From assembly GCA_023137655.1 (NCBI GenBank), contig JAGLOT010000051.1:1-5334 (forward strand): a stretch of 5,334 nt of DNA, in the 5' to 3' direction. The notes beneath the pieces are model-generated. The model was not told the origin of the DNA and did no database searches. It saw only the letters and a list, made by a program, of their open reading frames with translations. Made by a program: the position numbers and the translations under genes. Positions 1 to 5,276 of the stretch are shown piece by piece. This DNA comes from Nanobdellota archaeon (lineage in GTDB: Archaea; Nanobdellota; Nanobdellia; Woesearchaeales; BS150m-G63). The stretch's first letter is position 1. Every line of letters starts with the position of its first letter.

Positions 1-6
1 ATCAAA

Positions 7-840
7 ATGAATAACAAAAAAGCGATAGCTGGGCCAGTAGTTGATTTTTGGGCCATAGTAATTTATATCACTTTAATTGTATTCTTCTTAATTGCATTTA
101 GTATATTGGGTGGATGTGATGATTCATATGAAACAGGAGTTGTTCAAAATCAAGGGGCTCAAACAACTACCCAAAATATATTACTTAACTTTTTAGAAAT
201 TCCAATATCTGACATATCAGAAGATATTACTTATGAACCAAATATGGCGGATTTAATTTTACTTGCATGGACTGATGATTCATATGAAACTAAAATTAAT
301 ACAGTTTCATCAAATTATATTGGAAGATTATATAGGAACTATAAACTAAAAATAACATATCCAAATAATCAAGAAAAAGAATATGGTTTTACTGAAGTAG
401 AATTTAGGGCTGGCGGAAACCCCATGCAAACCTATGCTAATAATATAATTCAATTTTCATCCCCTCCTGCAGTCTTAATTGATGACCCAGATAAATTAAA
501 ATCAGACACAGTAAAAGTTTCGGCAATAATACCCACATATTTAAATTCTTACATTAATGTAGAATTGGAAATTTACAAATACTTAGAAACGCCATTATAT
601 TATCATATATTTTTTAGACAATATTTGCCTAATTATTATATATTAGCAGGAGAGCATGAAGACCAAGCATATTCAACTCAAAGTTCTAACCAAAATCCAA
701 GTACATCAACTTCTATAGAATCCGCAGTAAGTATAGACCCTTCAGCACAAGAAGGGGATGAAGAAATGCCTGGTGCGCCAAGAGTAATAGCTGTAGGGGA
801 AACAAATGATTATAGTAACCCATATGCTGTGAGTAATTAA
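7..840 (+). CDS. Pilin-like membrane-anchored extracellular protein, function unknown
   Basis: 277 residues. I do not recognise a named family. The N-terminus has a short positive segment (K4, K5), then A6 and a long hydrophobic stretch (about 14-36) interrupted only near its start by D13. This resembles archaeal class III (type IV pilin-like) signal peptides, with possible processing after K5-A6. The rest (about 38-277) would lie outside the cell. It is rich in Tyr, Asn and Ile, probably mostly beta, and ends in a Ser/Thr/Asn/Gln-rich, likely disordered tail (about 222-277). A six-residue DDSYET motif occurs twice (38-43 and 90-95), encoded by an exact DNA repeat. An LGGC sequence at 34-37 could be read as a lipobox, but the preceding hydrophobic segment is long for a lipoprotein signal. 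The reading frame is open to the window edge, so a start before base 7 cannot be excluded, but ATG at 7 gives a sensible signal sequence. It ends one base before the lysozyme gene, so the two are probably co-transcribed. Confidence 0.75.
   Translation: MNNKKAIAGPVVDFWAIVIYITLIVFFLIAFSILGGCDDSYETGVVQNQGAQTTTQNILLNFLEIPISDISEDITYEPNMADLILLAWTDDSYETKINTVSSNYIGRLYRNYKLKITYPNNQEKEYGFTEVEFRAGGNPMQTYANNIIQFSSPPAVLIDDPDKLKSDTVKVSAIIPTYLNSYINVELEIYKYLETPLYYHIFFRQYLPNYYILAGEHEDQAYSTQSSNQNPSTSTSIESAVSIDPSAQEGDEEMPGAPRVIAVGETNDYSNPYAVSN
117..290 (+). repeat. Exact 18-bp direct repeat inside the first gene (copies 117-134 and 273-290)
   Basis: The 18-mer TGATGATTCATATGAAAC occurs at 117-134 and again at 273-290, 156 bp (52 codons) apart and in the same frame. 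Both copies encode the peptide DDSYET with identical codons. Each copy contains the 10-bp palindrome TTCATATGAA. The sequence between the copies shows no further obvious duplication. Confidence 0.8.
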
Positions 841-841
841 A

Positions 842-2530
842 ATGAGAAAACTAAACAAAAACAAAAAAGGAATAATGTTTTTCACCCTAATCATAGCTTT
901 AGCTGCAGTTTCAATATTAACATTAGTATTAATTAATTATGCATCAAGGCCTGCCCAATCATTAGAAGAATCCATGGGGATTAAACAATATGGAATCATT
1001 CAAAATACATTAAGCTCTATGGAAATCACATTTAATCTAAAACAAGTTTCTAAATATGCCCTAGAAGGCACACTAAAAAAATCATTCAAAACCTTAAAAC
1101 TGTCAGAAAATTCACCTTGCCAAAAATATTGTAATGTGCAGATGATAAATACTGAAACAGAATTTTGCAAACCAGACTATGAATCCAGTTTAGCAGAAAA
1201 TATGAACCTAATTATTGATTCAAGAACTAATGGTTTGGAAAATACATATGATGTAGAAATACCTGAAAACAACTACATTCTTTCAATATTTAATAATAGT
1301 ATTTCCTTCATCGCAAAAGAGTCAGTGCAACACACATCAAATAATTTAAACTATTCTTTCCTTCCTTCTTTTGAAATTAAATCAGAACAAGAGATTATTG
1401 AAACAAATATATTATTAGAAAAGGTGATTCAATTAAACCAAACATGTAAAAACCAACCATTATCTTGTATTCAAACATGGCTTAATGAAAATTCCGAATT
1501 CACAGTCATGCATGGGCTATACAGCACAGACTGTACCAATTTAGACCCCGAGAATCTAAAGTATCATATTTTTAATTATGATAATAATCTTGCAGATACA
1601 GACTTTGCAATTTTTATAGATTCTGATATATTAAATTCAGGAGAACAAGAAGAATTAATAGTGCAACAAGGAACAAATCATACATTCCAAGATTCAAATG
1701 GTGAAGAACACACATTAACAATAACTTCATTATTAGCAAACCAAATTGAAGGAACTATAGAAAGTGAACCAACACCTTTCCTATTAAAACTTGGAAATAC
1801 TTCATTATATGATATAACCCAAGATAACACCTATGATATTTACATTTCTTTTGAAGAATCAATTTCAGAAACAGAAGCCAAATTAATCTTTATGGTATTT
1901 GATAAGCCACCAGAATTAGGATATTTAATTGAAGAATATCTTCCTTTTATTGATACTGGATCAGAAGATAATTATGAAAATTCAATGGATGGCTCATTAA
2001 TGCAAATTGCTGCAAATATAATTAAAGCATTTGAAGGAATTCCAAATAATGGATGTACATATATTTGCCCAGCTGGATACCCTACAATTGGTTATGGGCA
2101 TTTACTAGTTCCAGGAGATGGATTTGATGATGATAGTTGCTTAACAGAAGAAGAAGCAGTGGATTTACTTGCAGAAGAAATTGGGACCGAATATTATCCC
2201 CAGATGGTTAATGCACTTGATAATAGGGGTTTAGACAAAGATGATTTTAACAAATATCAGTTAGCAGCAATGACTAGTTATGTATATAATCTTGGTTGGG
2301 GTGTTATAAATACCTATAGTTGGGTTGATGATTATAAAAATGGAGATTTAGTTAGTGTAGAAACTAAATGGAAATTATCTGATAAGGCAGGAGGTTGCCC
2401 ATTAGCAGGATTGGCAAGAAGAAGATTTTCAGAATGGGAACTATTTTCAACTGGCTTATGGAGCGAACAACCAGAAGGATGGCAAGAATACTATAACGGT
2501 AGAAAAGCCCAATATCCAGAATGTTCTTAA
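842..2530 (+). CDS. Pilin-anchored, surface-displayed GH24 (T4/phage-type) lysozyme
   Basis: 562 residues. The C-terminal domain (about 387-540) is a phage-type muramidase of family GH24, which cuts the MurNAc-GlcNAc bond of bacterial peptidoglycan. Visible signatures are the helix with catalytic E398 (KAFEG), C409 in the CPAG motif, T415 in TIGYGH (415-420), LTEEEA, a YVYNLGWG segment matching the family's FNLG motif, and GLARRR (523-528) before the final helix. E398/C409/T415 fit the E-D/C-T triad known in phage endolysins. The N-terminus (KNKKG, then hydrophobic 11-31) is a class III pilin-like signal with likely cleavage after G10. A stalk follows with six cysteines (93, 97, 109, 202, 209, 231), then a beta-rich domain (about 268-353). 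Five N-x-S/T sequons are present. The lysozyme domain has four further cysteines (405, 433, 519, 561), enough for two disulfides. The gene begins one base after the preceding stop codon. The enzyme should act outside the cell. I am confident of the fold; the biological target is inferred. Confidence 0.9.
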   Translation: MRKLNKNKKGIMFFTLIIALAAVSILTLVLINYASRPAQSLEESMGIKQYGIIQNTLSSMEITFNLKQVSKYALEGTLKKSFKTLKLSENSPCQKYCNVQMINTETEFCKPDYESSLAENMNLIIDSRTNGLENTYDVEIPENNYILSIFNNSISFIAKESVQHTSNNLNYSFLPSFEIKSEQEIIETNILLEKVIQLNQTCKNQPLSCIQTWLNENSEFTVMHGLYSTDCTNLDPENLKYHIFNYDNNLADTDFAIFIDSDILNSGEQEELIVQQGTNHTFQDSNGEEHTLTITSLLANQIEGTIESEPTPFLLKLGNTSLYDITQDNTYDIYISFEESISETEAKLIFMVFDKPPELGYLIEEYLPFIDTGSEDNYENSMDGSLMQIAANIIKAFEGIPNNGCTYICPAGYPTIGYGHLLVPGDGFDDDSCLTEEEAVDLLAEEIGTEYYPQMVNALDNRGLDKDDFNKYQLAAMTSYVYNLGWGVINTYSWVDDYKNGDLVSVETKWKLSDKAGGCPLAGLARRRFSEWELFSTGLWSEQPEGWQEYYNGRKAQYPECS

Positions 2531-2535
2531 TCACT

Positions 2536-2550
2536 TATTTAGTTATTTTT
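2536..2550 (+). terminator. T-rich terminator-like stretch after the lysozyme gene
   Basis: Just after the TAA stop the sequence becomes T-rich (TATTTAGTTATTTTT) without a hairpin. This is typical of archaeal intrinsic termination, which needs mainly a T-tract. A new promoter follows, which supports separating the operon from the next gene. Confidence 0.45.
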
Positions 2551-2552
2551 AA

Positions 2553-2569
2553 GAGAAATCTTTTTAAAT
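2553..2569 (+). promoter_or_regulatory. Putative archaeal promoter (BRE + TATA) for the L,D-transpeptidase-like gene
   Basis: A purine-rich BRE-like GAGAAA (2553-2558) is followed by TATA-like TTTTTAAAT (2561-2569). The usual archaeal spacing of about 25 bp puts transcription start near 2590. That gives a short leader of about 20 bases containing the Shine-Dalgarno site and supports ATG 2613 as the start codon. Confidence 0.5.
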
Positions 2570-2590
2570 CTAAAACAATATCTTAATTAT

Positions 2591-2626
2591 AAGGGGTGTG
2601 GAGTACCATAGAATGTTCAACCCCTT
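2591..2626 (+). promoter_or_regulatory. Possible leader hairpin enclosing the ribosome site and start codon
   Basis: AAGGGGT (2591-2597) is fully complementary to ACCCCTT (2620-2626), giving a 7-bp stem with four G-C pairs. The 22-base loop contains the GGAG Shine-Dalgarno core (2600-2603) and ATG 2613. The left arm sits at about the predicted transcript 5' end and the right arm lies in codons 3-5. It could affect translation initiation or transcript stability, but a chance match is possible. Confidence 0.3.
2600..2603 (+). promoter_or_regulatory. Shine-Dalgarno site deciding the start of the L,D-transpeptidase-like gene
   Basis: GGAG lies nine bases before ATG 2613. The longer in-frame reading from GTG 2598 would overlap this site and start only a few bases after the predicted transcript start. 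ATG 2613 also gives a clean signal peptide, so it is preferred. Confidence 0.6.
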
Positions 2627-3539
2627 TAAAACATCAATATTCTTATCGTCCTTAGCATTACTATTTTCCCCAATTATATCTTGCATATCAAATCAAGAAG
2701 TAATCTATGAAAGGATCACTTCACAAACATTAGAAGAAGTAATCAAACCAACACAAGAACCTCCCAATAAACCCTACAAGGTATATGAATCTATGCTAGC
2801 AAGAGAAACAGAGTCTTCTATGGAAACCTTCTTTCAATATCACGAACTTTATCCATCAATCCCAGATTCTGGTTTAATCTTAATAGTTTCAAATATTCCC
2901 TATGAGGCACAAGAAGGAGAACCTGGGTTGGGAAAATATGCTTATGATTTAGATGGATTTTATCAAGATACAAGAAACATTGCACCACAAGTACAAGGCA
3001 CATTAATCAGATATAATTTTTCAAAAGGGCAAAAATATGAAGAAATACTAACTTTACCTTTGATGGGGGCCAGAGAGGGTTTTGGCTATAGAAATAACTC
3101 ACATCAAACACCTGCAGGCGTGTATAGATTAAAACTCCTTGAATTGGGGTCTCCAGGGCAGTATTGGAATCGTAATTCAGATATGACTTCAGCAATATTT
3201 GAATTTCACAATATTTTGGATGAGCATAATAGGCCCACATATCATGAAACTTCTGGATGGAATGATCCAAGTGAAGCCGGAAGAGGAATTAAGTTTCATG
3301 GACCCAATGAATCAAAGGTTGGTGAAGATGGTTTGGGGTCTGGGGGATGTATTCGTGGATACCCTAGTTTAGTGTCCAAGATAGGACATTTAGTTAATCT
3401 TTTATCTCGAGGAGAATTTGATGAGGAAGAATTTGTACAATTTCCAGTTTATATATATGTAAATGCCCCATTTGATGAATATACCGAAAGACATCAACAA
3501 ATAATGAGGATAAAGACTCAACCACCATCAGAACAGTAA
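2613..3539 (+). CDS. Predicted lipoprotein with YkuD-type L,D-transpeptidase domain
   Basis: 308 residues from ATG 2613. The N-terminus has K6, a hydrophobic core (8-23) and a lipobox-like I-I-S-C ending at C24, predicting a lipid-anchored exported protein. An unstructured linker with Pro/Glu/Lys runs to about residue 60. The C-terminal half resembles the YkuD fold: the TPAGVYR motif (166-172) matches the TP-x-G segment of the family, and the active-site region has H229, S243, C246 and R248. The spacing H229-x13-S-G-G-C-I-R fits the H...[S/T]HGC.R signature, except that the usual His before G-C is Gly244. In bacteria these enzymes use the Cys to form or remodel peptide cross-links, or to attach proteins to peptidoglycan; some members act as amidases or carboxypeptidases. 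An archaeon should have no peptidoglycan of its own, so the substrate may be a neighbouring bacterium's wall or something different. It follows the lysozyme gene but has its own promoter. The fold assignment is fairly secure; activity is not. Confidence 0.8.
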   Translation: MFNPFKTSIFLSSLALLFSPIISCISNQEVIYERITSQTLEEVIKPTQEPPNKPYKVYESMLARETESSMETFFQYHELYPSIPDSGLILIVSNIPYEAQEGEPGLGKYAYDLDGFYQDTRNIAPQVQGTLIRYNFSKGQKYEEILTLPLMGAREGFGYRNNSHQTPAGVYRLKLLELGSPGQYWNRNSDMTSAIFEFHNILDEHNRPTYHETSGWNDPSEAGRGIKFHGPNESKVGEDGLGSGGCIRGYPSLVSKIGHLVNLLSRGEFDEEEFVQFPVYIYVNAPFDEYTERHQQIMRIKTQPPSEQ

Positions 3540-3551
3540 ATTTACGTAAAT
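3540..3551. promoter_or_regulatory. 12-bp perfect palindrome upstream of the RPA promoter
   Basis: ATTTACGTAAAT is a perfect palindrome starting at the base after the preceding stop codon and ending about ten bases before the putative RPA TATA box. Its position would suit a dimeric regulator. Palindromes of this length are expected a few times by chance in AT-rich sequence of this size, so function is uncertain. Confidence 0.25.
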
Positions 3552-3560
3552 CTAACCACA

Positions 3561-3570
3561 AAATATAAAA
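3561..3570 (+). promoter_or_regulatory. Putative TATA box for the RPA gene (leaderless transcript)
   Basis: AAATATAAAA lies with its centre about 30 bp before ATG 3596, which would place transcription start at or just before the start codon. No Shine-Dalgarno sequence is visible between them, consistent with a leaderless mRNA. A second AT-rich element (CTTAAAA, 3577-3583) is too close to the start to be a better candidate. Confidence 0.5.
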
Positions 3571-3595
3571 ACAAAGCTTAAAACTATAAACTAAA

Positions 3596-4714
3596 ATGAT
3601 AAACTTACCATACGAAAAAATAGTTGAAAAAATCAAAGAAAACTCATCATTATCAGAAGAAGAAATAAGCACCAGAATTGACCAGAAACTCAAACAATTA
3701 TCTGGCTTAATTTCTAAAGAGGGCGCTGCCCACATCCTAGCAAATGAACTAGGCATAAAACTATTTGAATTATCTAAAAAAAACCTCAAAATTAAAGACG
3801 TTCTAGAGGGTATGAGGGACATAGAACTCGCAGGTAAGGTTCAACAAATTTACGATGTTAGAGAATTTAATAGTGAAAGAGGTCCTGGTAAGGTGGGCTC
3901 ATTCGTTATTGCAGATGAAACTGGGAGCATAAGAATTACCTGCTGGCATTCACAAACTGAAACAATTCCCAAACTTGTTACAGATTTAACTATTAAAATT
4001 ATTGGTGGATATGTAAGGGCAAATAATGGAAAAACAGAAGTCCACTTAAACGATAAAAGTAAGGTTCTTTTCAATCCAAAAGATGTAACAATTGGCGAAG
4101 TTAAATCCTTTTCAGCAGCAAGAAAGAAATTAGTAGAATTAACAGAAGAAGATAGCAATGTAGAAGTTCTCGCAACCATTGTACAAGTATTTGATCCAAG
4201 ATTCTTCGAAGTCTGCCCAGAATGTAGAAAAAGAGCAAGACCAAGAGAAGATGCATACTTTTGTGAAGAACACGGAAAAGTAAGTCCAAATTATTCATAT
4301 GTTATGAATGTTCTATTAGATGATGGTACAGAAACAACCAGAACTACATTCTTTAGTTCACAAATGGAAAGACTTCTTAATAAGACAAAAGAACAAGTCC
4401 TTTTATTCAGAGAAAATGCAGAAGCTTTTGAAGATTTAAAATTAGAACTCCTCGGAAAAACAATCAAAGTAATCGGAAAAGTAAGAAGAAATGAAATGTT
4501 TGATAGATTAGAATTAAATGCAAATTTGGTTTTCCCAAATGTTGATCCTGCAGAAGAAATTAAGAAATTTTCAGCACTTAAGGTAGATGGCAAAACAGAA
4601 CCTGCACAATTAAACACACAATCTAAACCTGCTGAAAAACCACCAGAATCAGTGGAAGTCAAACAACAAGCAGACGAAGAAGAAATCAAGGATATAGCGT
4701 TCAATAAGAATTAA
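3596..4714 (+). CDS. Replication protein A (archaeal single-stranded DNA-binding protein, OB folds with zinc finger)
   Basis: 372 residues. The protein should coat single-stranded DNA during replication, repair and recombination. Domains in order: an N-terminal helical segment (about 1-55) containing LISKEGAAHILANELG, typical of archaeal RPA; a first OB fold (about 74-160) with GSFVIADETGSIRITCW; and a second OB fold (about 189-320) interrupted by a zinc-binding loop, C207-x2-C210-x12-C223-x2-H226, like the zinc-containing OB fold of eukaryotic RPA70 and euryarchaeal RPA. The last 45 residues are Pro/Glu/Lys-rich with an acidic end, probably a flexible tail for partner contacts. It has fewer OB folds than multi-OB RPAs such as those of some methanogens, within the range seen in archaea. 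It is transcribed from its own promoter and followed by a small conserved gene. Only the ATG at 3596 fits the TATA spacing and the full helical domain. Confidence 0.92.
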   Translation: MINLPYEKIVEKIKENSSLSEEEISTRIDQKLKQLSGLISKEGAAHILANELGIKLFELSKKNLKIKDVLEGMRDIELAGKVQQIYDVREFNSERGPGKVGSFVIADETGSIRITCWHSQTETIPKLVTDLTIKIIGGYVRANNGKTEVHLNDKSKVLFNPKDVTIGEVKSFSAARKKLVELTEEDSNVEVLATIVQVFDPRFFEVCPECRKRARPREDAYFCEEHGKVSPNYSYVMNVLLDDGTETTRTTFFSSQMERLLNKTKEQVLLFRENAEAFEDLKLELLGKTIKVIGKVRRNEMFDRLELNANLVFPNVDPAEEIKKFSALKVDGKTEPAQLNTQSKPAEKPPESVEVKQQADEEEIKDIAFNKN

Positions 4715-4757
4715 GTAGGCATATAACCGTCATTTACACTGGACATTCTCGCATAAC

Positions 4758-4769
4758 CTATTTAAATAG
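4758..4769 (+). promoter_or_regulatory. Putative TATA box for the small conserved gene
   Basis: CTATTTAAATAG is a strong TATA-like element and itself a 12-bp palindrome. It predicts transcription start near 4790 and a leader of roughly 55 bases before ATG 4847. A weaker TTTATAATT (4778-4786) could be an alternative. There is no clear T-tract terminator between the RPA stop and this element, so read-through from RPA is also possible. Confidence 0.5.
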
Positions 4770-4833
4770 ACTATTCTTTATAATTACTATTCTCTCCGCT
4801 TCTCTCGGGAAGTTGAAATAAAATGCGAAAGCA

Positions 4834-4841
4834 AGGAGGTG
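4834..4841 (+). promoter_or_regulatory. Strong Shine-Dalgarno site (AGGAGGTG) deciding the start at 4847
   Basis: AGGAGGTG matches the complement of the conserved 16S rRNA 3' end over eight bases and lies five bases before ATG 4847. The in-frame ATG at 4823 lies upstream of this site, has no ribosome site of its own, and would make codons for RKQGGVI out of the Shine-Dalgarno region, so 4847 is the real start. Confidence 0.85.
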
Positions 4842-4846
4842 TTATT

Positions 4847-5140
4847 ATGGAGAAAAATCAACCTGAAAAAAGGTTTAGTACCGGCGCAATAACCGCCACA
4901 ATTTGGAAAAACAAGGGCCACTTAAAAACTGGTGAAGTCAACGAATATCATACAATCTCTATTCAGAGAGGGTATAAAGATAAAGAAGGCAAATGGAAAT
5001 CTACTAATTCCTTAAGAATTAATGACCTACCAAAAGCTGCACTTGTTCTAAATAAGGCATATGAATATTTAATCCTTAGAGAACAAGACTCTTTCAAAGA
5101 TGGTGAGGTAGACTTTTCTGAAGAGGAAATCGTTTATTGA
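4847..5140 (+). CDS. Conserved small protein, possibly nucleic-acid-binding
   Basis: 97 residues from ATG 4847, chosen by the perfect Shine-Dalgarno site. The body has the pattern F-x-x-G-A-I-x-A-T-I-W-K-N, a short Gly/Lys linker, Y-x-T-I-S-I-Q-R-x-Y-K-D-K-x-G-x-W-K-x-T-x-S, then N-D-L-P-K-A-A-L-V-L-x-K-A-Y-E-Y-L and an acidic tail. This suggests three or four beta strands followed by a helix. I recall similar small proteins as common in DPANN archaea and, in more divergent form, on bacterial chromosomes and plasmids, but they lack a firm function. The basic, aromatic strand region and the position next to RPA suggest a DNA- or RNA-binding accessory protein; this is inference. It has its own TATA box and a tandem terminator, and the strong ribosome site suggests high expression. 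Confidence 0.85.
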   Translation: MEKNQPEKRFSTGAITATIWKNKGHLKTGEVNEYHTISIQRGYKDKEGKWKSTNSLRINDLPKAALVLNKAYEYLILREQDSFKDGEVDFSEEEIVY

Positions 5141-5162
5141 ATTTATGAATTGAATAAATTTT

Positions 5163-5194
5163 GAAGAATTCGTTCTTCTTGTTTTTTTATTTTT
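5163..5194 (+). terminator. Hairpin/T-tract terminator 1 with TTCG loop
   Basis: GAAGAA (5163-5168) pairs with TTCTTC (5173-5178) around a TTCG loop, a UUCG tetraloop sequence in RNA, followed by a T-tract (seven T, A, five T). It lies 22 bases after the stop codon of the small gene. A stem plus T-tract looks bacterial, although the T-tract alone can suffice in archaea. Confidence 0.75.
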
Positions 5195-5212
5195 GAAAAA
5201 AATGAAAGACTT

Positions 5213-5247
5213 GAAGAATGGAGTATTCTTCTTGTTTTTTTATTTTT
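5213..5247 (+). terminator. Hairpin/T-tract terminator 2
   Basis: GAAGAAT (5213-5219) pairs with ATTCTTC (5225-5231) around a five-base GGAGT loop, followed by the same T-tract as terminator 1. It probably acts as a backup terminator for the small gene. Confidence 0.7.
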
Positions 5248-5256
5248 ATTGAAAAC

Positions 5257-5276
5257 TTTCCGGATATTTCTGGAAA
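5257..5276. repeat. Inverted repeat upstream of a possible next promoter
   Basis: TTTCCGGA (5257-5264) and TCTGGAAA (5269-5276) form an 8-bp inverted repeat with one mismatch as DNA (a G-U pair as RNA) and a TATT loop. No T-tract follows, so it is not a third terminator. It abuts the possible TATA box of a downstream gene and could be an operator. Confidence 0.4.

Larger units (their letters stand above)
5161..5247 (+). repeat. Duplicated terminator unit (two copies about 50 bp apart)
   Basis: TTGAAGAAT is repeated at 5161-5169 and 5211-5219, and an identical 22-base segment (the right stem arm plus T-tract) occurs at 5173-5194 and 5226-5247. The hairpin loops differ (TTCG and GGAGT), as does the spacer. 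This looks like an old tandem duplication or strong constraint on stem and tail. Confidence 0.75.

Noticed and set aside
106..117. Lipobox (LGGC, residues 34-37) in the first protein
   Set aside because: The hydrophobic region before it is too long and contains D13 near the beginning; a pilin-like or plain membrane anchor fits better. Kept only as an alternative.
842..2530. Provirus endolysin explanation for the lysozyme
   Set aside because: No holin, capsid, terminase or integrase gene is visible, archaeal viruses have no murein to lyse, and the pilin-like anchor with a long stalk is unlike a cytoplasmic or SAR endolysin. The domain itself may still come from a phage.
2598..2612. GTG start that would add five residues to the L,D-transpeptidase-like protein
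   Set aside because: ATG 2613 has a GGAG site nine bases upstream, while GTG 2598 overlaps that site and lacks its own. The signal peptide also begins cleanly at ATG 2613.
3394..3822. Open frame on the - strand spanning the transpeptidase-like gene end and the RPA start
   Set aside because: It runs antisense through well-supported coding sequence and the RPA promoter, has no ribosome site or recognisable domain, and reads as a shadow of the + strand genes. The same applies to the other - strand frames at 2818-3270 and 3850-4704.
4823..4846. Upstream ATG adding eight residues to the small conserved protein
   Set aside because: A perfect AGGAGGTG lies between the two ATGs and serves 4847; the extra codons are just the ribosome-site sequence, and no TATA box is placed for a leaderless start at 4823.
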